Source of the DNA: Shimazuella alba
GTDB taxonomy: Bacteria > Bacillota > Bacilli > Thermoactinomycetales > Thermoactinomycetaceae
Direction: 5' to 3'
Length of the DNA stretch: 64,000 bases
NCBI RefSeq assembly: GCF_009831235.1
Contig: NZ_WUUL01000002.1
Location: forward strand, 372,001-436,000
Shown here: in pieces, positions 8,985-17,868 of the stretch
How the letters are laid out: each line of letters opens with the position of its first letter
Numbering within the stretch: the stretch's first letter is position 1
Program-made: the position numbers and the translations under genes
Notes under the pieces: generated by a model
Databases searched by the model: none
Told to the model about the DNA's origin: nothing
What the model saw: only the letters and a program-made list of their open reading frames with translations

Positions 8985-9701
8985 TTGAATGCAAAGATTT
9001 TAGTAGTCGAAGATGAGAAACCGATCGCGGATATCATAAAATTCAACCTTGAAAAAGAGGGGTATCAAGTAGAGTGTGTTCATGATGGGGATGAAGCTAT
9101 TCAGTCTGCTCTAGCAAATCCTCCTGATTTAATGCTACTTGATTTGATGCTCCCAGGTTCAGACGGCATCGAAGTATGCCGTAGAGTTAGACAAGTGTCT
9201 GAGCTTCCTATTATTATGCTCACTGCAAAAGATTCGGAAGTTGATAAAGTAATCGGGCTCGAAATGGGAGCAGATGATTATGTAACCAAACCATTTAGCA
9301 ACCGAGAGCTACTTGCCCGCGTCAAAGCAAACTTGAGGAGAAGCAAGCAATCAAATGAGAAAACAGTTGCACAAGCTCCAGAAAAACATATTTTGTCTAT
9401 TGGTGAATTAGCAATTGATGGTGCTAGTTTTGTTGTCAAAAAACGTGATAAAACCATTGATCTTACACATCGTGAATTTGAGTTACTCCTCTATTTGTCT
9501 AAACATCTAAATCAAGTGTTAACAAGAGAGCATTTGCTACAATCCGTTTGGGGTTATGATTATTTTGGAGATGTCCGTACAGTGGATGTGACCATTCGTA
9601 GATTGCGAGAGAAGATTGAGGATGATCCTGGAGCACCAGCTTACATCATAACAAGACGTGGAATCGGTTATACGATGCGAAATCCACAGTCGGAGCATTA
9701 G
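8985..9701 (+). CDS. walR: Response regulator WalR
   Basis: OmpR/PhoB-family regulator of 238 residues, the essential cell-wall regulator of Firmicutes. The receiver domain has the acidic pocket in VVEDEK, phospho-acceptor Asp in LLDLMLPG, Thr in MLTAKD and the switch Lys in VTKPFS. The C-terminal winged helix contains the [20 protein letters not shown] recognition region. It is thought to control autolysins and wall metabolism together with WalK. A TTG start at 8985 is chosen: it aligns with the Bacillus start and has GGGAG nine bases upstream, while an upstream in-frame TTG overlaps that site. First gene of a walRKHIJ-htrA operon. Confidence 0.95.
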   Translation: MNAKILVVEDEKPIADIIKFNLEKEGYQVECVHDGDEAIQSALANPPDLMLLDLMLPGSDGIEVCRRVRQVSELPIIMLTAKDSEVDKVIGLEMGADDYVTKPFSNRELLARVKANLRRSKQSNEKTVAQAPEKHILSIGELAIDGASFVVKKRDKTIDLTHREFELLLYLSKHLNQVLTREHLLQSVWGYDYFGDVRTVDVTIRRLREKIEDDPGAPAYIITRRGIGYTMRNPQSEH

Positions 9702-9707
9702 AAAAGC

Positions 9708-11528
9708 ATGCCTCAGGTATTTAAAAACCTACAATGGAAACTAGTTGTCATTTTCTCTTTACTCATCCTTATATCTGTGCAATTAATCGGGGTTACATTT
9801 ATTAATTTCCTACAGAATTTTTATACCGATGATTTTATTGCAAGCTTGCGATCACAGGCAAATTTACTATCTTCTCCAATGGCTCAAGCATTAGAAGAAA
9901 ATAAATCGGAAAATGAAACAAAAAAGAATTTAGACAATCTTTTAAAACAATTGCTCTATCTCAATACCAAAAATGGAACGACTACTACGGTCGAGATAGA
10001 GATATTAGATGAATTGGGATATGTTTTAAGTTCCAGCACAGAAAAATCAAAAAATGTAGGAAAGAAAAATCTACGAGCACAAAATGCAACGGGGAAATTA
10101 GATTCGACTTTTATCCGTCGTGATCGTGCAACTGGAAAAGATTATCAAATATATGTGAAACAGTTGGAAAATGCAAATCATCAACGTGTAGGTACGATAT
10201 ATATAGAAGCTTCCCTTGATCCAATCTATACAAAAATACGTGAGATCGGAAAGCTTCTTATTAAATCTTCATCCGTAACATTGGTTGCAACTGCTATCTT
10301 AATCATCCTTTTATCACGAACCATCACTTCGCCGTTAAAAGAAATTACGAAACAAGCAACAGCGATGGCCGCAGGCGACTTTAATCAGCAGGTAGCAGTA
10401 AAAAGCGATGATGAAATTGGGAGGTTAGCCCGTTCATTCAACTATTTAGCCGCTCATTTAAGACGTGCTCTCTCTCAAAATGAAGAAGAACGAGAGAAAC
10501 TCGAAACTGTCCTCGCTAATATGAGCGATGGAGTTCTTGCTACTGATCACAAAGGCAATATTATTGTGAAAAACAAATGGGTTGAAAAAATGCTTGGCTA
10601 TAATATCTCCCTTGGTGATCGGTTAAAAGATGTATTGCCAATGGAAGAAAATGTTACTTTTCCTTTTGAACATGTGCACGAAGAATATATCGAGCTTCAT
10701 CCCAATAACCCAAATGCATTTATGATGATCAAAGCTACTTTTACTCCCATTAAACGAGGTGAAAAAGAACTAGTTGGTTTAATTGCAGTACTAAGCGATG
10801 TCACAGAAGAAGAAAAACTTGATCGACAACGAAAAGATTTTGTTGCAAATGTGTCCCATGAATTGCGCACACCACTAACAACCATCAAAAGTTACTTAGA
10901 AGCACTTAAAGATGGGGCCATCAACGAACCTGACATCGCAACACATTTTTTAAATGTAGCGGACACAGAGGCAGAGCGCATGGCTCGCTTAATCAGTGAT
11001 CTGCTGCAATTATCTCGACTAGATGCGAGAGAATCTTATTTTGAAAAACAACCTATTTCATTAGAACATTTACTAAAACCCGTTTATGAGCGTTTCTCTA
11101 TGACCTGTAAACAAAAGGAAATAGTGTTAACACTTTCGATAGAAGAGGACCTGCCTATTGTTGTGGTAGATAGAGATAAATTAGATCAAGTTCTTGATAA
11201 TGTAATATCCAATGCTGTGAAATATACACCTGAAGCTGGCTCTATCAAGATAAAAGCAGAGCAACATGGTGAAAAGCATGTACAAGTCTCCATCGAAGAC
11301 ACAGGGCTTGGAATTCCCAAACAAGACTTAGGTCGCTTATTTGAGAGATTTTATCGGGTAGATAAAGCGAGATCTAGAACCCTTGGAGGAACTGGATTGG
11401 GTCTCTCTATTGCCCAGGAAATAATCCACTCTCACGGTGGCGATATTTGGATTGATAGCGAATATACAAAGGGGACAACTGTCTTCTTTACTCTACCTGT
11501 AAGGAGTGAGGCTAGTGGAATGGATTAA
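9708..11528 (+). CDS. walK: Sensor histidine kinase WalK
   Basis: Membrane kinase of 606 residues that phosphorylates WalR. Order of domains: transmembrane segment (about 11-33), extracytoplasmic sensor domain (34-180), second transmembrane segment (184-203), HAMP (204-256), PAS (about 262-365), HisKA with His 384 in VSHELRTPLTTIK, and HATPase with NVISNAVKYTPE, DTGLGIP and GTGLGLS boxes. Length equals that of Bacillus WalK. It starts six bases after walR and overlaps the start of walH. In Bacillus it localises to division sites and senses wall state; that is family knowledge rather than something seen here. Confidence 0.95.
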   Translation: MPQVFKNLQWKLVVIFSLLILISVQLIGVTFINFLQNFYTDDFIASLRSQANLLSSPMAQALEENKSENETKKNLDNLLKQLLYLNTKNGTTTTVEIEILDELGYVLSSSTEKSKNVGKKNLRAQNATGKLDSTFIRRDRATGKDYQIYVKQLENANHQRVGTIYIEASLDPIYTKIREIGKLLIKSSSVTLVATAILIILLSRTITSPLKEITKQATAMAAGDFNQQVAVKSDDEIGRLARSFNYLAAHLRRALSQNEEEREKLETVLANMSDGVLATDHKGNIIVKNKWVEKMLGYNISLGDRLKDVLPMEENVTFPFEHVHEEYIELHPNNPNAFMMIKATFTPIKRGEKELVGLIAVLSDVTEEEKLDRQRKDFVANVSHELRTPLTTIKSYLEALKDGAINEPDIATHFLNVADTEAERMARLISDLLQLSRLDARESYFEKQPISLEHLLKPVYERFSMTCKQKEIVLTLSIEEDLPIVVVDRDKLDQVLDNVISNAVKYTPEAGSIKIKAEQHGEKHVQVSIEDTGLGIPKQDLGRLFERFYRVDKARSRTLGGTGLGLSIAQEIIHSHGGDIWIDSEYTKGTTVFFTLPVRSEASGMD

Positions 11529-12903
11529 TCGACTAAAAACCATTAGTCTAGCTATACTAGTCATTTCTAGTGTCGTCTTAACTGCTGTCTTGTGGTACAG
11601 TACACCTTCCTATGATGAGCAAAATGTCGATTATATTCCACCCGCTTATGTAGCGAAGGATAATTATGTACCTAAAAATCTGCATCAACTAACTGCACCA
11701 CCATATCTTATATCACATACAAATGGACAACACCAATTGATCACCCAGCAACAAAGCCCTCTGTTCTCACTACTAATTCGGGATGTATATGGTATAAAAA
11801 TGGATGACTTTGAGTTGAAAACTCCTACTACAGATGATTGGAACCTATTATTTTTACAATCCGATGGGTTAGAGCTATCTTATCTGCAAGATATGCCAGT
11901 GGATCAACTGGATGTTTTCTTTTACCATTACCTAAAAAATGAGTCTCTCTTTCAAAACCTATCTTCCATCAGTAGGGTTTGGATCTTCGAACATCCAACA
12001 AGTAAAAAAACAACGATATGGTTTATTTCGGATCAAGATGGCAAAGTAATTCAAGCGAATGCAAGTTTCATAGGAAGCGATTGGTTAACAAATCTTGATA
12101 CACTAAAACGAACACCGAACCTGATAAAAGTAGAAGCTGTTCCAACCAATAATAAAAATCCTTGGGATAAAATGAATCAAAACGTACCTTTTTCCCGTAT
12201 TTTATATATGCCTACCCAAGGAATTCCTATCAACCAGCCTACTTACAAAAAACAAACAATCAGTATTGATAGTATGAAGGAATGGCTGTTAGAAGCCGAC
12301 GAAATTGAACCAATCGACTTGTCAAAAAATGAATCAGTTTTTATGAATAACAACCAAATCTTAACCTTTTACAAACAACAATCATATATGGTATATGTAG
12401 ACAACGCAAAAACAGATGCAACTGTTGCTGATCCTGTTAGTAAGGAAATTGATACAATCAATACAAAATTCATGTTGAAACACCATGGCTGGACTGGGAA
12501 TTTTGTACTTGAAAAAATGGAAAAGCAGGACAACTCCCACCTGTATACTTTCCGTTTGATCAATCAGGCATTACCTGTATATTGGGAAGGTGATAACACA
12601 AAAAGTCAACATCTCGATACGATTCAACTTCAAGCAGGGGCAAGTATCAATGCTGTTTCTAAATACATCCGATCGTTAAATTATTTATCAGAAAAACCAA
12701 CGAAACAAACGACTGTTACCTTACCAGGAAAAGACGATATTCTGTTAGAATTAGTGAAGAAAAAGATTCCCCTTTCATCTATTAAACGTATCTATCCGAT
12801 TTATCAAGCATCCAATTCTGGACGTGGAGCCGTGCTTTTGACTCCTAGTTGGCAAGTAGAAAAAACCAATGGAGAAACGATTCAGATAGGAGGAGGGTCT
12901 TAA
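11515..12903 (+). CDS. walH: WalK regulator WalH (YycH)
   Basis: About 462 residues with one N-terminal transmembrane segment (residues about 8-28) and a large extracytoplasmic part. It matches YycH, which binds WalK in the membrane and modulates its activity together with YycI. The GTG start at 11515 has AAGGAG eight bases upstream inside the end of walK; a GTG three codons earlier lies on top of that site. Sequence conservation in this family is low, so the call rests on length, topology and operon position between walK and walI. Confidence 0.85.
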   Translation: MEWINRLKTISLAILVISSVVLTAVLWYSTPSYDEQNVDYIPPAYVAKDNYVPKNLHQLTAPPYLISHTNGQHQLITQQQSPLFSLLIRDVYGIKMDDFELKTPTTDDWNLLFLQSDGLELSYLQDMPVDQLDVFFYHYLKNESLFQNLSSISRVWIFEHPTSKKTTIWFISDQDGKVIQANASFIGSDWLTNLDTLKRTPNLIKVEAVPTNNKNPWDKMNQNVPFSRILYMPTQGIPINQPTYKKQTISIDSMKEWLLEADEIEPIDLSKNESVFMNNNQILTFYKQQSYMVYVDNAKTDATVADPVSKEIDTINTKFMLKHHGWTGNFVLEKMEKQDNSHLYTFRLINQALPVYWEGDNTKSQHLDTIQLQAGASINAVSKYIRSLNYLSEKPTKQTTVTLPGKDDILLELVKKKIPLSSIKRIYPIYQASNSGRGAVLLTPSWQVEKTNGETIQIGGGS

Positions 12904-13643
12904 TGGATTGGCAGCGAGCCCAAACTTATCTGATTACAGCTTTTGTATTGGTTAATATTTTTCTGTTGTACCAAATTCAGCAGACAATGGAGCAGAAAAA
13001 TGCTTCTTTGGATTATGATAAAATCAGCAATACGCAAATCAAAAGTTTGTTAGAAGATAATCAGATTGATCTGGATGTTCCAAGACCAAAAGATGTAGAT
13101 GAACTAAAGATTTGGCAAGGAACACCGTCCACAATCGAAGGTTGGCAAAAACTAGAGCATGGTTATTCGAAAAGATTTTCAACAGGACTAGCTGTTCATA
13201 GTGCTGAGCAATTAAAAAAATTATTGGCGAAAGAAGTGCCTTATTTCTCTGAGTATCAACTTCTGTCTAAACCTGCCAAGTTGACAGGAAAATGGGTTTT
13301 TGTACAGCATATCGATCAGCGACCTCTCTATGACGGAAGAGTGGAAATCGAAGTCTCAAACAACCAAATCAAATCTCTTTATATGACGCATTACGACTTA
13401 CAAGAAACATCCAATGTCGTGGCAGTCACAGATTTCAATACAGCTCTATACAACCTGATCAATTCAACAGCTAGCAACAAAACACAACACATACAAAAGA
13501 TACAATTGGGGTATCAATCACAATTCTATAATAATCAGACATATCTCTTTATACCTGTATGGCGTTTTCAATTGGACAAAAAAGAGTATGATGTGCATGC
13601 CGTTAGTTTTGGTACTGTCAAAAGTGTTGAGGCTGTGAATTGA
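12903..13643 (+). CDS. walI: WalK regulator WalI (YycI)
   Basis: A 246-residue protein beginning MDWQRAQTYLITAFVLVNIF, the typical YycI start, with one transmembrane segment at residues 7-25 and an extracytoplasmic domain related to YycH. It forms a membrane complex with WalH and WalK. The ATG overlaps the walH stop by one base and follows AGGAGGG, indicating translational coupling. A longer frame starting 54 bases upstream within walH is not supported. Confidence 0.9.
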   Translation: MDWQRAQTYLITAFVLVNIFLLYQIQQTMEQKNASLDYDKISNTQIKSLLEDNQIDLDVPRPKDVDELKIWQGTPSTIEGWQKLEHGYSKRFSTGLAVHSAEQLKKLLAKEVPYFSEYQLLSKPAKLTGKWVFVQHIDQRPLYDGRVEIEVSNNQIKSLYMTHYDLQETSNVVAVTDFNTALYNLINSTASNKTQHIQKIQLGYQSQFYNNQTYLFIPVWRFQLDKKEYDVHAVSFGTVKSVEAVN

Positions 13644-13711
13644 ATTTACCTTATCTCTTACATTCATTTACTTTTTAAAAAAAATGGAAATCATAGATAG
13701 GAGTACTTATT

Positions 13712-14527
13712 GTGAAGTTTAGCGTGTTAGCAAGTGGTAGCTCAGGCAATGCTCTTTACATAGAAACTGAAAATACACGTTTGCTCGTCGATGCTGGACT
13801 TAGCGGAAAGCAGCTAAATGGAAGATTGTCTCAAATTGGAGTAAATCCAGAGAGTCTCGATGCTATTCTCGTCTCCCATGAGCATATCGATCATGTAAAG
13901 GGGCTTGGTGTGATGGCACGGAGATACCAGCTACCGATCTATCTAAACGAAGCTACCTACCAGCATCTCCCCTCAAGTGTTGGAGATATTCCATCTTCTT
14001 TGCTTCAATTCTTAGAGACTGGAGCTTCCTTTTCTATTGAAGATGTTGGTATTGATTCTATTGCTATTTCTCATGATGCAGCTGACCCTATTGGATTCCG
14101 TTTTTTTGAAAAAGATGAATCACTCGCTATTGTTACCGATCTTGGATATGTGAATGAGAAAATTATTCGTTCATTAGATGGTATTGACAGTTTGGTATGG
14201 GAAAGCAATCATGATGTCAACATGTTACGTATGGGGACATATCCTTGGAATGTAAAACGTAGAATATTAGGCGATACCGGCCATTTGTCAAATGAAGATT
14301 CAGCCGCTGCCCTTTTGGAAATCGTACGTGGTGTTGGAGAACAAATCTATCTTGCGCACTTGAGTCAAGACAATAATTTACTTGAATTAGCACACCTCAC
14401 TGTAAAAAATGTATTAGAGGAATCAGGATTAGCGATCGGAACAGAAATCAAACTTCGAGAGACATACCCTGACCGAGCTACTCCCTTGCAGGAAGTAAAA
14501 GTACAAGCAGTGATGACAAGTGCTTAA
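13712..14527 (+). CDS. walJ: Metallo-beta-lactamase fold exonuclease WalJ (YycJ)
   Basis: Cytosolic MBL-fold protein of 271 residues. The metal-binding HEHIDH motif is near residue 57; the ASGSSGNALYIE start, the SHDAADPIGF segment and GDTGHLSNEDS region are characteristic of YycJ/WalJ. Homologues are described as 5'-3' exonucleases linked to mismatch repair and to coordination of replication with division. The start is GTG, ten bases after a TAGGAG site. It is the fifth gene of the wal operon, 68 bases after walI. Confidence 0.92.
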   Translation: MKFSVLASGSSGNALYIETENTRLLVDAGLSGKQLNGRLSQIGVNPESLDAILVSHEHIDHVKGLGVMARRYQLPIYLNEATYQHLPSSVGDIPSSLLQFLETGASFSIEDVGIDSIAISHDAADPIGFRFFEKDESLAIVTDLGYVNEKIIRSLDGIDSLVWESNHDVNMLRMGTYPWNVKRRILGDTGHLSNEDSAAALLEIVRGVGEQIYLAHLSQDNNLLELAHLTVKNVLEESGLAIGTEIKLRETYPDRATPLQEVKVQAVMTSA

Positions 14528-14594
14528 ATTGCATATTATATCATGTAGTTTCAAATACTTTGTAGGTAGATGATCTCACCAGGGGGAATTCCGT

Positions 14595-15785
14595 ATGGGT
14601 TATTATAGCCATAACGATAACTATTACAATAATAGACGACCTAGCCGTCGCTCCTTTGTTTTTCTTTGTATTGTTTCTGCCGTTATCGGTGGACTCATTA
14701 CCCTTCTATTTGTTCCATTGTTAAATAGATTGGGCTATTTTCAACAAAATAATGAGGAACAGCAGCAAGCATCCCAACAATTCTCCAATAGCAAGACAAC
14801 GAGTGTAAAAGTAAACTCGCAGATCACCGAGGCTGTAAACAAGGTTCGCTCCGCTGTCGTTGGAGTCGAAAATATCGGAAGTTCAGATGACCCTTTTAGC
14901 AATGAAAATGTGAAACAGGGAACAGGTTCCGGGATTATTTTCCAAAAAAACAACGACAAAGCACTCGTTGTAACCAATTATCATGTTATTGAAGGTAATA
15001 AAAAGGTACAAGTCGTCATCCCATTGAGCAATGATAAATCCAAGACTGTCCAAGCAAAGGTATTAGGCTATGATCGAATCACTGATTTAGCAGTGTTAGA
15101 AATTGCATCAGCTGGAGTAACAGAAGTAGCTCAATTTGGAAACTCGGATTCGCTGCAAGCAGGTGAACCAGCAATCGCCATTGGTAACCCACTTGGTCCG
15201 CAGTTCTCTCAGTCTGTTACAGTAGGGGTTATCAGTTCTCCAAAACGTACGATAGATGTTACAGAAACCAATGCGACAGATGTTATTCAGACAGATGCGG
15301 CGATTAATCCAGGTAATAGCGGTGGAGCATTGGTCAATGTTGCCGGTCAAGTAATTGGGATCAATAGCCTGAAAATTGCTGAAAGCGGAGTAGAAGGGCT
15401 TGGTTTTGCCATCCCAGTTAACGATGCGCAACCTATTATCGAGCAATTGATCAACCAAGGACATGTTCCAAGACCATATTTAGGAGTACAGCTTTATGAT
15501 CTCCAAGAAATGCTGCCATCTGCTTGGAACGAATTAAAATTACCTACTTCTGTACAAAATGGTGTTTTGATTAAAACAGTAGATGCCAATACACCTGCCG
15601 CTCAAGCTGGTGTCAAATCACGAGATGTCATCGTTGCGATGAATGGTCAGTCTGTTGCTAATAGCTCTGAACTAAGAAAATACTTGTACAAACAGAAGAT
15701 CGGCAGTAAAGTTACACTTACCCTATATCGAGAAGGTAAGAAAACGACCGCAACAGTTACACTCGCTGAAGGTCCTCAATCTTAA
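14595..15785 (+). CDS. htrC: HtrA-like membrane serine protease (YycK/HtrC)
   Basis: Trypsin-like DegP/HtrA protease of 396 residues. A cytoplasmic Asn/Arg-rich tail precedes a transmembrane segment (about residues 22-42). Catalytic His in TNYHVIEG, Asp in ITDLAVLEI and Ser in NPGNSGGALVN are all visible, followed by one C-terminal PDZ domain beginning near residue 293 (RPYLGVQL). It should degrade or refold damaged proteins at the outer face of the membrane. It ends the wal operon, with a strong hairpin after it. Bacillus has the same protease gene at this place. Confidence 0.93.
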   Translation: MGYYSHNDNYYNNRRPSRRSFVFLCIVSAVIGGLITLLFVPLLNRLGYFQQNNEEQQQASQQFSNSKTTSVKVNSQITEAVNKVRSAVVGVENIGSSDDPFSNENVKQGTGSGIIFQKNNDKALVVTNYHVIEGNKKVQVVIPLSNDKSKTVQAKVLGYDRITDLAVLEIASAGVTEVAQFGNSDSLQAGEPAIAIGNPLGPQFSQSVTVGVISSPKRTIDVTETNATDVIQTDAAINPGNSGGALVNVAGQVIGINSLKIAESGVEGLGFAIPVNDAQPIIEQLINQGHVPRPYLGVQLYDLQEMLPSAWNELKLPTSVQNGVLIKTVDANTPAAQAGVKSRDVIVAMNGQSVANSSELRKYLYKQKIGSKVTLTLYREGKKTTATVTLAEGPQS

Positions 15786-15815
15786 CTGGACGATTTCCGA
15801 AAAAAGTTTTAAGAT

Positions 15816-15846
15816 AAATGCTTCGCATTCGATGCGAAGCATTTTT
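15816..15846 (+). terminator. Terminator after htrC
   Basis: A 13-bp perfect stem (AAATGCTTCGCAT / ATGCGAAGCATTT) with a 3-base loop runs into a T tract. It separates htrC from the small gene at 15865 and ends only 11 bases before its AGGAGG site, so it could also act as an attenuator. Confidence 0.8.
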
Positions 15847-15864
15847 ACTATAGGAGGAAAAAGA

Positions 15865-16047
15865 ATGTACGCTTGTGAGGAACACATCGATTTCGTTATG
15901 GAAGATTTTATTGATCAATATAATGCAGCACCGACCCTAGAGCTCATCAAAGCAACAGAGGACAAACCATGTGTATGGTGCAAACAACATGCTGTCTACT
16001 CCCTTACTCTTGAGGAAGAGATGGAGGAGACCCCTGTTGCAGATTAA
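15865..16047 (+). CDS. yyzF: CxxH/CxxC zinc-ribbon-like protein (YyzF)
   Basis: A 60-residue protein with the CxxH (CEEH, residues 4-7) and CxxC (CVWC, residues 42-45) pairs that define the small CxxH/CxxC family found in Bacillales between htrC and rlmH; these probably bind one zinc ion. No function is established. The ATG at 15865 has TAGGAGG eight bases upstream; the longer frame begins inside the terminator hairpin. It overlaps rlmH by 11 bases. Confidence 0.8.
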   Translation: MYACEEHIDFVMEDFIDQYNAAPTLELIKATEDKPCVWCKQHAVYSLTLEEEMEETPVAD

Positions 16048-16498
16048 TATTCTAACTGTAGGGAATCTAAAAGAGAAGTATCTTCGTGACGCTTGTGCAG
16101 AATACCTAAAAAGATTACAAGCATATGCCAAATTCACCGTGACAGAAGTAGAAGAAGAAAAAAAAGGCACTGCCATTATTCGCAAACAAAAAGAAGGAGA
16201 ACGCATCCTGAAAAAATTGGCGAGTGATACCTATGTAATTGTCCTGGCTATCGAGGGTAAGGATTTCTCTTCTGATCAATTTGCAGCAAAAATTAATCAA
16301 TTAGGGACATATGGAAATAGCCACCTAACCTTTGTTATTGGTGGTTCCGATGGCTTATCTCCTGAAGTCATCCAAAAAGCAGACCTAAAACTCTCTTTTT
16401 CCAAAATGACCTTTCCGCATCAATTGATGCGCGTCTTTTTATTGGAGCAGATTTATCGGGGATTTAAAATTATCCGTGGGGAAAATTATCATAAATGA
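16037..16498 (+). CDS. rlmH: 23S rRNA pseudouridine-1915 N3-methyltransferase
   Basis: SPOUT-family methyltransferase of 153 residues that methylates pseudouridine 1915 in helix 69 of 23S rRNA on assembled 70S ribosomes. The VIGGSDGLSPEV loop and SFSKMTFPHQLMRVFLLEQI knot region at the C-terminus are highly conserved. The TTG start at 16037 follows GGAGGAGA and gives the family N-terminus (QINILTVGNLKEKYL); the longer frame runs inside yyzF. In staphylococci the 3' end of this gene is the insertion site of SCC elements; here an accessory island starts right after its stop. Confidence 0.95.
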   Translation: MQINILTVGNLKEKYLRDACAEYLKRLQAYAKFTVTEVEEEKKGTAIIRKQKEGERILKKLASDTYVIVLAIEGKDFSSDQFAAKINQLGTYGNSHLTFVIGGSDGLSPEVIQKADLKLSFSKMTFPHQLMRVFLLEQIYRGFKIIRGENYHK

Positions 16499-16504
16499 TT
16501 AAAA

Positions 16505-17791
16505 TTAATTTAAACCCGTTTTTGTTTTAGCATATGTGATAATTTTCTCTTGCTTTGTATTTTTCGCAAACTCCATTGCTTCTTGATGACGTCCTTGATT
16601 TACAAAAGCACGAATAACTACTTTTCCCCGTCGTAAATCAATCGGTACTTGTTGATACAATTGTAAAACAGTTTTGTACTTTCTTGTATATGCTGCTTGT
16701 TCAAATTGTATGGTGACAGAGTTGCTCTTGATCGACAAAAGCTTTTTTAATTGATCCTTTTCTACTAAGTATTGAACAACGCTGTCTGCATAGGTAGGAT
16801 CTAAATCCAATGCTTTTTGAATCTGACCAGCATTGACATATGTATACAAAACAACGTTCTTATTTTCTGGAGATAGGGCAGAAAAATTTAATTGCTTCAA
16901 CATTTTTACTGCTTCTTCATACTTTCCCATAGCAGCAAGCCGGATACCATTTTGCAGCAAATCAGCTTGTTGTTGCTGTTTAGAAACAGGGTCTGCATGG
17001 TTGATTTTTTGATCAGGCAACAAATACGGAGTGAGTAATGCCAGTACCCCAAGAGAAATGGCAATCCACTTTGGACGGAAGCCTATTTTCTTTCTGCTGT
17101 TTCCTTTGGGGGCAAGCAGAGGGGTTGATACATCTCGTTTCGGTTTAGGCAAAGAAAAGCTCCACTGCTTTTTAGATTGCTTCTGTTCTACGATTGGCGT
17201 GTGACTAGTAAAATCGATATGTTCTAGTTCTGACCATGTAGTTGCCCGAGATAACTTTTTACCAATATGGGAATACGCTGGATGAATTTTTGTCCATACC
17301 TCTTTTCCCATTCGTTTTATTTCACCAAATGAAACGTTATCTGTCAGCAAATAAAAAATTAACTGTTTCACTGATTCCAATATCACATCAGGTTTTCGTT
17401 CTGGAAATAATCCGTGAACCCCTCGAAACAAAACTTTCACATCACTGCTTGGACCAATCATGATATTTATCGGCTGATAAAACGTATAGATATGAGGTTG
17501 TCTTTCAAAATATTGCCCGAGAAATAATAAATCCAAAATAATATCGGAAACTGTACTCGATAAGCGAAATTTCTCTAATGGCATATAGCCGGGATCAATT
17601 TCAAAAAAGATCCGAAATACTCCTTCTTGCATATCACTTTCAAACGTAAAAGGCACAGCGCAATCCACTGTTGGCACAGCTTCACTATATTCTTCATAGC
17701 TGTGTATGCTTACTTTTGATACTGGTAACTCATAGCGTACTTGGTTACCGTCTAAGACAAATGTTCCATCTTCACACTGTATTCGTTTCAT
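16505..17791 (-). CDS. EssB/YukC-like type VII secretion membrane protein
   Basis: About 428 residues. The N-terminal half resembles the pseudokinase-like domain of EssB/YukC (PINIMIGPSSDVKVLFRGVH, then QLIFYLLTDNVSFGEI), followed by a basic stretch, one transmembrane segment near residues 240-258 and a C-terminal helical, TPR-like extracytoplasmic part. EssB is a core component of the Firmicutes ESX/WXG100 secretion system. No EssC ATPase, EsxA or other partner is in the window. It is instead the last gene of a same-strand run of type IV secretion genes, 77 bases after the VirD4-like gene. Start set at the ATG after GAGGAGGT. Family call fairly sure, role open. Confidence 0.75.
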   Translation of the reverse strand: MKRIQCEDGTFVLDGNQVRYELPVSKVSIHSYEEYSEAVPTVDCAVPFTFESDMQEGVFRIFFEIDPGYMPLEKFRLSSTVSDIILDLLFLGQYFERQPHIYTFYQPINIMIGPSSDVKVLFRGVHGLFPERKPDVILESVKQLIFYLLTDNVSFGEIKRMGKEVWTKIHPAYSHIGKKLSRATTWSELEHIDFTSHTPIVEQKQSKKQWSFSLPKPKRDVSTPLLAPKGNSRKKIGFRPKWIAISLGVLALLTPYLLPDQKINHADPVSKQQQQADLLQNGIRLAAMGKYEEAVKMLKQLNFSALSPENKNVVLYTYVNAGQIQKALDLDPTYADSVVQYLVEKDQLKKLLSIKSNSVTIQFEQAAYTRKYKTVLQLYQQVPIDLRRGKVVIRAFVNQGRHQEAMEFAKNTKQEKIITYAKTKTGLN

Positions 17792-17868
17792 GCATGACCT
17801 CCTCTGGTCTGCCATCTCGAAAATTCTGCGTAATGTTTTTTCCTATAAAGACTCCTTCTTAAAATCAC

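Noticed and set aside
16505-17791. Considered a serine/threonine kinase
   Set aside because: The kinase-like half lacks the catalytic HRD and DFG motifs and fits the EssB pseudokinase pattern with one membrane segment.
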